The position numbers were made by a program, and so were the translations under genes. From an uncultured Actinomycetes bacterium (lineage in GTDB: Bacteria > Actinomycetota > Actinomycetes > Nanopelagicales > Nanopelagicaceae), in NCBI GenBank assembly GCA_903844585.1, contig CAIMUD010000224.1:1-10745 (forward strand): a stretch of 10,745 nt of DNA, written 5' to 3'. Shown here piece after piece: positions 6,843 through 10,745 of this stretch. The notes under the pieces are model-generated. The model made no database searches, was not told where the DNA came from, and was given only the letters and a program-made list of their open reading frames with translations. Each line of letters begins with the position of its first letter. The stretch's first letter is position 1.

Positions 6843-7181
6843 CTAAATGGCAGCTTCACCAGTTTCACCCGTGCGAACACGTACAACTTCTTCAACGGGA
6901 GTGGTCCAAATTTTTCCATCTCCGATTGAACCTGACGATGCAGTCTTCACAATCAACTTTACGATTTCATCAACCTTGTTATCGCTGACAAGAATTTCAA
7001 GGCGGATTTTTTGTACAAGATTTACTTTAATTTCTGCGCCACGATAGACCTCAGTATGTCCGCCCTGTCGCCCAAATCCGCTCGCCTCTGAAACTGTAAT
7101 TCCAGTGACGCCAGATGCCTGTAGGGCATCTTTAACATCGTCAAGTTTTCCTGGCTTCAAGATTGCTGTAATGAGTTTCAT
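6843..7181 (-). CDS. glnB: PII nitrogen signalling protein (GlnB/GlnK) lacking Tyr51
   Basis: Trimeric PII protein that senses ATP/ADP and 2-oxoglutarate; encoded with Amt, it is expected to plug the Amt pore when nitrogen is plentiful. It has 112 residues, the family length. Seen in order: MKLITAILKPGKLDDVKDAL; the T-loop with FGRQGGHTEVYRGAE (36-50); the C-terminal signature GSIGDGKIW and VVRVRTGETGEAAI. Tyr46 is present, but residue 51, the Tyr that GlnD uridylylates or adenylylates in E. coli, Streptomyces and Corynebacterium, is Ile (codon ATT). Residue 49 is Ala, so cyanobacterial-style Ser49 phosphorylation is also out. The ATG overlaps the amt stop (ATGA), and a strong GGAGG (7188-7192) sits 6 bases upstream. 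Ligand-only control is the likely mode. Confidence 0.95.
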   Translation of the reverse strand: MKLITAILKPGKLDDVKDALQASGVTGITVSEASGFGRQGGHTEVYRGAEIKVNLVQKIRLEILVSDNKVDEIVKLIVKTASSGSIGDGKIWTTPVEEVVRVRTGETGEAAI

Positions 7182-8491
7182 AGAACGCCTCCACGTGATG
7201 AGATCTTCATGTCATATGCAGTTTCAGCATGCACTGAAAGGTCGATTCCTTCAACCTCATCAACAGAGTTGACCCTGAAACCAATAGTTTTGTTGATAAC
7301 AAAACCGATAATGAGCGTGACAGTAAATGAATAGGCCAATACAAGTCCTACGCCGATTACTTGCTTGCCGAGTAGAGCGGTTCCTCCACCATAGAAGATT
7401 CCATCTAGCCCGATGCTGTTCACACTGCTTGTTCCTACAAAACCAATTGCAAGAGAGCCAAGAATTCCACCAATGAGGTGAACTGCAACCACATCTAATG
7501 AGTCGTCAAATCCAAGTTTGAACTTGAGCTCAACTGCCCAAGCACAGACAACACCTGCAAGTATTCCAATTGCAACTGCACCGATTGGATCAACAAAGGC
7601 GCACGCAGGTGTAATTGCAACCAAACCAGCTACAGCACCCGATGCTGCTCCGAGTGAAGTTGCATGTCCATTTCGAAGTTTTTCAAATGCAAGCCAACCA
7701 ATTAACGCTGCACCCGCTGCTACTTGGGTATTAAGTAGGGCAAGTCCAGCAATTCCATTTGCAGCAAGGGAAGATCCTGCGTTAAATCCAAACCAACCAA
7801 ACCACAACAAGCCCGATCCAAGCATTACGAGTGGCAAGGAGTGTGGTCGCATTGATTCGCGTCGCCATCCGACGCGCTTTCCGAGTACAAGTGCGAGTGC
7901 AAGACCTGCAGCACCAGCGTTGATGTGTACTGCTGTTCCACCAGCGAAGTCTTCAAGACCTTTACCCGCTAGAAAACCCGTACCTGTGACTACATCGCCA
8001 ACCTTGTTACCGAATGCAAATACCCAGTGTGCAACTGGGAAATAAACAAAAGTGCTCCAAAGAGTTACAAAGAGCGCCCATGCGCCAAACTTTGTGCGAT
8101 CAGCAATTGCACCTGAAATAAGTGCGGGGGTAATAATCGCAAACATCAATTGGAACGCCGCAAATACTAAAAGTGGAATTGGATAAACTCCACCGTTATT
8201 TGCAAGCTCGTCAACGCGAGAACCAAGATTTGAAAATCCAATATTTCCGTACCACGCAGATTCGGCCTTAGAGCCAAATGCGAGTTCATATCCAAATACA
8301 ACCCAGAGCACGCTAACAATGCCGACAGTAACCATTGACATCATCATCATATTAAGAACGCTCTTAGTTCGAACCATGCCACCGTAGAAAAATGCAAGGC
8401 CTGGAGTCATAAGCATGACGAGCGCACAGCTTGCCAACATCCAAGCGGTATCGCCTGCGTTTAATACAACCGCTTCCATAATTGTGTCCAT
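7178..8491 (-). CDS. amt: Amt/AmtB ammonium transporter
   Basis: Trimeric inner-membrane channel for ammonium. The 437-residue protein has the usual 11 hydrophobic segments and the pore residues of E. coli AmtB: H189 and H338 (twin His 168/318), F113 (Phe107 gate, in FQLMFAIITPALISGA), F236 and S240 (Phe215/Ser219, in GWFGFNAGS), W156 (Trp148) and D181 (Asp160, in DFAGGTAVHINAG). The cytoplasmic tail RVNSVDEVEGIDLSVHAETAY is the conserved PII-contacting region. The N-terminus begins directly with the first membrane segment, with no cleaved signal evident. The ATG at 8491 has only GAGG 15 bases upstream, so initiation may be weak or the mRNA leaderless-like. It overlaps glnB by 4 bases. A repeat block at 8542-8588 may control transcription. 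Confidence 0.96.
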   Translation of the reverse strand: MDTIMEAVVLNAGDTAWMLASCALVMLMTPGLAFFYGGMVRTKSVLNMMMMSMVTVGIVSVLWVVFGYELAFGSKAESAWYGNIGFSNLGSRVDELANNGGVYPIPLLVFAAFQLMFAIITPALISGAIADRTKFGAWALFVTLWSTFVYFPVAHWVFAFGNKVGDVVTGTGFLAGKGLEDFAGGTAVHINAGAAGLALALVLGKRVGWRRESMRPHSLPLVMLGSGLLWFGWFGFNAGSSLAANGIAGLALLNTQVAAGAALIGWLAFEKLRNGHATSLGAASGAVAGLVAITPACAFVDPIGAVAIGILAGVVCAWAVELKFKLGFDDSLDVVAVHLIGGILGSLAIGFVGTSSVNSIGLDGIFYGGGTALLGKQVIGVGLVLAYSFTVTLIIGFVINKTIGFRVNSVDEVEGIDLSVHAETAYDMKISSRGGVL

Positions 8492-8541
8492 TCAATTTGA
8501 GTGAAACCTCGCCGTTGAGATGGGGTAAATGTGCCCAAAGT

Positions 8542-8588
8542 GAGTTACGACGGTTAACGAAACGAGTTACAAGATGGTTAATAAAAAC
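8542..8588 (-). promoter_or_regulatory. Tandem direct repeat upstream of amt, possible nitrogen operator
   Basis: On the plus strand two adjacent imperfect copies (8542-8563 and 8564-8588) each contain GAGTTAC, then GGTTAA, then an A-run ending in AAAC. The GTTAC cores at 8544 and 8566 are exactly 22 bases apart, two helical turns. Read on the amt-sense strand the block is (T/G)TAAC repeated four times. Actinobacterial GlnR sites are built from GTnAC and GAAAC half-sites at 11-base period, giving a 22-base period for equivalent half-sites. The intermediate spacing here is not perfect, so assignment to GlnR is an inference. The block overlaps the last base of the ftsY stop and lies 51-97 bases upstream of the amt ATG. 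Confidence 0.45.
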
Positions 8589-9424
8589 TAGTTGAGGAGA
8601 CCGTCTATATACATGTCTGTAACAAATGGGGCGAAATCGCCTTCGGACTCCCCTGTGCCTACAAATTTGATTGGGATATCCAGCGCTGACTCGATTGCCA
8701 AGGCAATTCCTCCGCGGGCGCTTCCGTCGAGCTTTGTGAGAATAAGCCCAGTCACATCGGTAACTTCGGCAAAGATTTTTGCTTGGGCTATTGCGTTCTG
8801 GCCAGTGGTCGCATCGATGACAAGAAGTGTCTCGGCGATCTGCTGGCTCTTCTCAATGACGCGCTTAATTTTGCCAAGCTCTGCCATGAGATCACTCTTA
8901 TTATGCAAACGTCCAGCTGTATCAATGACCAGGTAATCAGAGTTTTTCTCTATCGCATATTTTGTCGCATCGAATGCGACTGACGCTGGATCGGATTTTT
9001 CGCCACCTGTTACTACTTCAACTCCTATGCGCTCTCCCCACGTTCTGAGTTGATCCACTGCTGCTGCACGAAATGTATCGCCGGCCCCAAGTACAACTGA
9101 TTTACCTTGTGCTTTCAGATGTGCAGCAATTTTTGCTACTGATGTGGTTTTGCCTGTTCCATTTACTCCTACAACCATCACAATCTTTGTGCCATCGCCG
9201 GAAGTTAAATCGCGTGGTTTAGTTGAAAATTTTGATTTCAAAATCTCACGTAGCGCCGCTTCTGCGTCATCGCCTTTGATTTTTTTAGCAGATTCCAACA
9301 TCTCGGCAGCTAGCGCTGGCCCTAAGTCTGCTGCTAATAGTTCGGCTTCTAGTTCATTCCAATCAACACCACTCGCAGTTGATTCGCCTTTTAACTTTGC
9401 TACAAACTTAGTAAATATTCCCAT
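8588..9424 (-). CDS. ftsY: FtsY, SRP receptor GTPase (NG domain only)
   Basis: Membrane-associated SRP receptor; forms the targeting complex with Ffh. The 278 residues cover just the NG domain: P-loop GVNGTGKTT (86-94), DTFRAAAVDQL (116-126), DTAGRL (168-173), TKLDGSARGG (230-239) and the closing GTGESEGDFAPF (257-267). The insertion box DTFRAAAxxQL and GVNGxGKTT distinguish FtsY from Ffh. The acidic A domain and N-terminal membrane segment common in actinobacterial FtsY (about 400 residues) are absent. The ATG at 9424 lies 12 bases after the smc stop, and that TAG is in frame, so no N-terminal extension is possible. The start MGIFTKFVAKLKG could form a short basic amphipathic helix for lipid contact. 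Confidence 0.96.
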   Translation of the reverse strand: MGIFTKFVAKLKGESTASGVDWNELEAELLAADLGPALAAEMLESAKKIKGDDAEAALREILKSKFSTKPRDLTSGDGTKIVMVVGVNGTGKTTSVAKIAAHLKAQGKSVVLGAGDTFRAAAVDQLRTWGERIGVEVVTGGEKSDPASVAFDATKYAIEKNSDYLVIDTAGRLHNKSDLMAELGKIKRVIEKSQQIAETLLVIDATTGQNAIAQAKIFAEVTDVTGLILTKLDGSARGGIALAIESALDIPIKFVGTGESEGDFAPFVTDMYIDGLLN

Positions 9425-9436
9425 CTTTGTGGGTCT

Positions 9437-10705
9437 CTATGCAGTTTCAGATTCACGCAAACGCTGCGAGATTACCTCTGTTACGCCATCGCCACGCATT
9501 GTGACTCCGTACAGTGCGTCTGCAATTTCCATTGTGCGCTTCTGGTGGGTGATGATGATGAGTTGCGAACTTTCACGCAGTTCTTCAAAGACGCGAAGTA
9601 AGCGCCCAAGGTTTACATCATCAAGTGCTGCTTCAACTTCATCGAGGACATAGAACGGACTTGGCCTAGCCTTAAAGATTGCGACAAGCATTGCAATGGC
9701 AGTGAGTGACTTTTCACCACCTGAAAGTAGTGAAAGTCTCTTAACGCGCTTTCCCGGCGGGCGTGCTTCAACATCTACACCCGTATTTAGTAAGTCATCT
9801 GGATTAGTTAAGAAGAGTCGACCATCGCCACCTGGGAATAAGCGGCTAAAGATATCTTCGAAGTGCTTTGCAACATCCTCATAGGCTTGCATAAAGATCT
9901 CTTGAACTTTGTCATCCACTTCTTTAATAATGTCGAGAAGATCTTTCTTTGTTTTCTTCAAATCTTCGAGTTGCTCAGCCAAAAACTTTAAGCGTTCTTC
10001 AAGGGCGCTGTATTCCTCAAGTGCAAGAGGGTTAATTTTTCCAAGCAGAGTCAGGGAGCGCTCTGTTGCTGCTAGGCGCTTTTCTTGCTGGTCACGACGA
10101 TACGGCACCATCTCGGTGGCAACAATGACACCTTCATCAGTTTCAATAAATGTAGGAACATCTTTATCTGGCCCATATTCATTAACAAGCGTTGAAACAT
10201 CAATGCCGAGTTCTTCTACTGCCTTAGTTTCAAGAACTTCAATACGCATACGCTGTTCAGCTCGAGCAATTTCATCTCTGTGAACACTTGATGTGAGTTG
10301 CTCTAGCTCCGTAGTGAGTTCGCGACCGCGCGCACGAACTACGAGAGTTTCACCTTCACGATCAGAACGAGCAGCTTCAAGTCGTGCGCGCTCTGTTGCA
10401 GCTTTGGCAATCGAACGTTCGATATGGATAAGTGCTTCATATGCTGCTTCAGCAATGGCAGCAGAAATAACTGCACCTCGAGCTCGAGCACCTCTACGTG
10501 AGACTGCTCGTTGTGATGCATCGCGCTCTGCTTGGGCCGCATCTTCAAGTGATTTAGCTCTGGCGCCAATTGAGTCAACTCGCTCTTCAGATGTTCGTAC
10601 CGCAAGGCGAGCTTCCACCTCTGCGGTACGTGCTATCGAAACTTCATTGCGCAGATTCTCGGCAACACCATGATCCGGTTCAGAAATATCACCTTGATAT
10701 TTTTC
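9437..10705 (-). CDS. smc: Smc chromosome condensation ATPase, C-terminal part (5' part missing)
   Basis: C-terminal half of the Smc ATPase that organises and segregates chromosomes with ScpA/ScpB. The open frame runs from 10705 to the TAG at 9437, about 422 residues. It begins in the returning coiled-coil arm (Ala/Glu/Arg-rich; EARLAVRTSEERVDS, close to what I recall of mycobacterial Smc) and ends with the head: LEEYSALEERLKFL, LFPGGDGRLFL, EARPPGKRVKRLSLLSGGEKS (ABC signature LSGGEK at 9727-9710), Walker B with D-loop FYVLDEVEAALDD (9655-9617) and the switch His in IIITHQK. A GTG at 10618 is not a real start because homologous sequence continues past it to at least about 10640. Upstream, TAA at 10708-10706 closes the frame, so the N-terminal head, first arm and hinge are not joined to it here. 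Either the edge is not genuine smc or the gene is interrupted. Confidence 0.9.
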   Translation of the reverse strand, partial: EKYQGDISEPDHGVAENLRNEVSIARTAEVEARLAVRTSEERVDSIGARAKSLEDAAQAERDASQRAVSRRGARARGAVISAAIAEAAYEALIHIERSIAKAATERARLEAARSDREGETLVVRARGRELTTELEQLTSSVHRDEIARAEQRMRIEVLETKAVEELGIDVSTLVNEYGPDKDVPTFIETDEGVIVATEMVPYRRDQQEKRLAATERSLTLLGKINPLALEEYSALEERLKFLAEQLEDLKKTKKDLLDIIKEVDDKVQEIFMQAYEDVAKHFEDIFSRLFPGGDGRLFLTNPDDLLNTGVDVEARPPGKRVKRLSLLSGGEKSLTAIAMLVAIFKARPSPFYVLDEVEAALDDVNLGRLLRVFEELRESSQLIIITHQKRTMEIADALYGVTMRGDGVTEVISQRLRESETA

Positions 10706-10735
10706 TTAAAGAATTGGGGAAAATAGATCTATTTT
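10684..10735. repeat. Three consecutive palindromes at the right edge
   Basis: AAATATCA/TGATATTT (10684-10702, 3-base centre), TTCTT/AAGAA (10703-10713, 1-base centre) and the perfect 16-base palindrome AAAATAGATCTATTTT (10720-10735) follow each other in an AT-rich stretch unlike the smc sequence beside it. The minus-strand frames close here with TAA or TAG in all three. This could be the end of an inserted element, an assembly junction or foreign sequence joined to smc; the window is too short beyond it to tell. Confidence 0.5.
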
Positions 10736-10745
10736 ACACTGCCAA

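Noticed and set aside
7518..8045. 175-codon plus-strand open frame opposite amt.
   Set aside because: It is the antisense shadow of the conserved Amt coding sequence. Its Ala/Pro/Thr-rich composition is typical of an antisense frame.
9144..9653. 169-codon plus-strand open frame across the ftsY-smc junction.
   Set aside because: It lies antisense to two well-conserved genes, is Ser-rich and low in complexity, and has no family signature.
10619..10705. GTG at 10618 as a genuine start of a short Smc-like protein.
   Set aside because: The frame upstream of it continues with coiled-coil-like sequence, and no Smc protein begins in the second coiled-coil arm.

Overview
The window is a block of 12 genes, all on the minus strand, from an actinobacterium. 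Base composition is moderate and AT-leaning by eye. The proteins match actinobacterial families closely: a Smc C-terminal half and an acyl-ACP desaturase that align almost motif for motif with what I recall of the mycobacterial proteins, and an S16 with the long acidic tail common in this phylum. The gene order smc-ftsY-amt-glnB-ffh-rpsP-KH-rimM-trmD is the conserved actinobacterial order, seen in Mycobacterium tuberculosis from Rv2922c down to Rv2906c. Short proteins, tight spacing and low GC suggest a small-genome, possibly freshwater lineage of the Nanopelagicales (acI) type. That placement is inference.

Layout in transcription order, right to left. (1) 10705-9437: the C-terminal half of Smc, whose frame is broken near the right edge. 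(2) 9424-8588: FtsY, the SRP receptor, reduced to its NG domain. (3) 8587-8492: a 96-base gap with a tandem repeat that may be a nitrogen-control operator. (4) 8491-6843: Amt ammonium transporter and PII protein, overlapping by 4 bases. (5) 6830-5400: Ffh, the SRP GTPase and partner of FtsY. (6) 5399-5219: a hairpin-rich intergenic stretch. (7) 5218-3212: S16, a small KH RNA-binding protein, RimM and TrmD, which act in 30S maturation and tRNA G37 methylation. (8) 3175-2201: an acyl-ACP desaturase. (9) 2188-1: MiaB and MiaA for tRNA A37 modification, with MiaA cut by the left edge.

Most of this is housekeeping: protein targeting, ribosome maturation, tRNA anticodon-loop modification, ammonium uptake. 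I do not see a new defence, mobile or biosynthetic system. The points worth following are a PII protein without the modifiable Tyr51 at a locus that also lacks glnD; a structured ffh-rpsP intergenic region; repeats upstream of amt; an FtsY with no A domain; tandem repeats in the S16 tail; and a palindrome-rich right edge with stops in all three frames where smc should continue.
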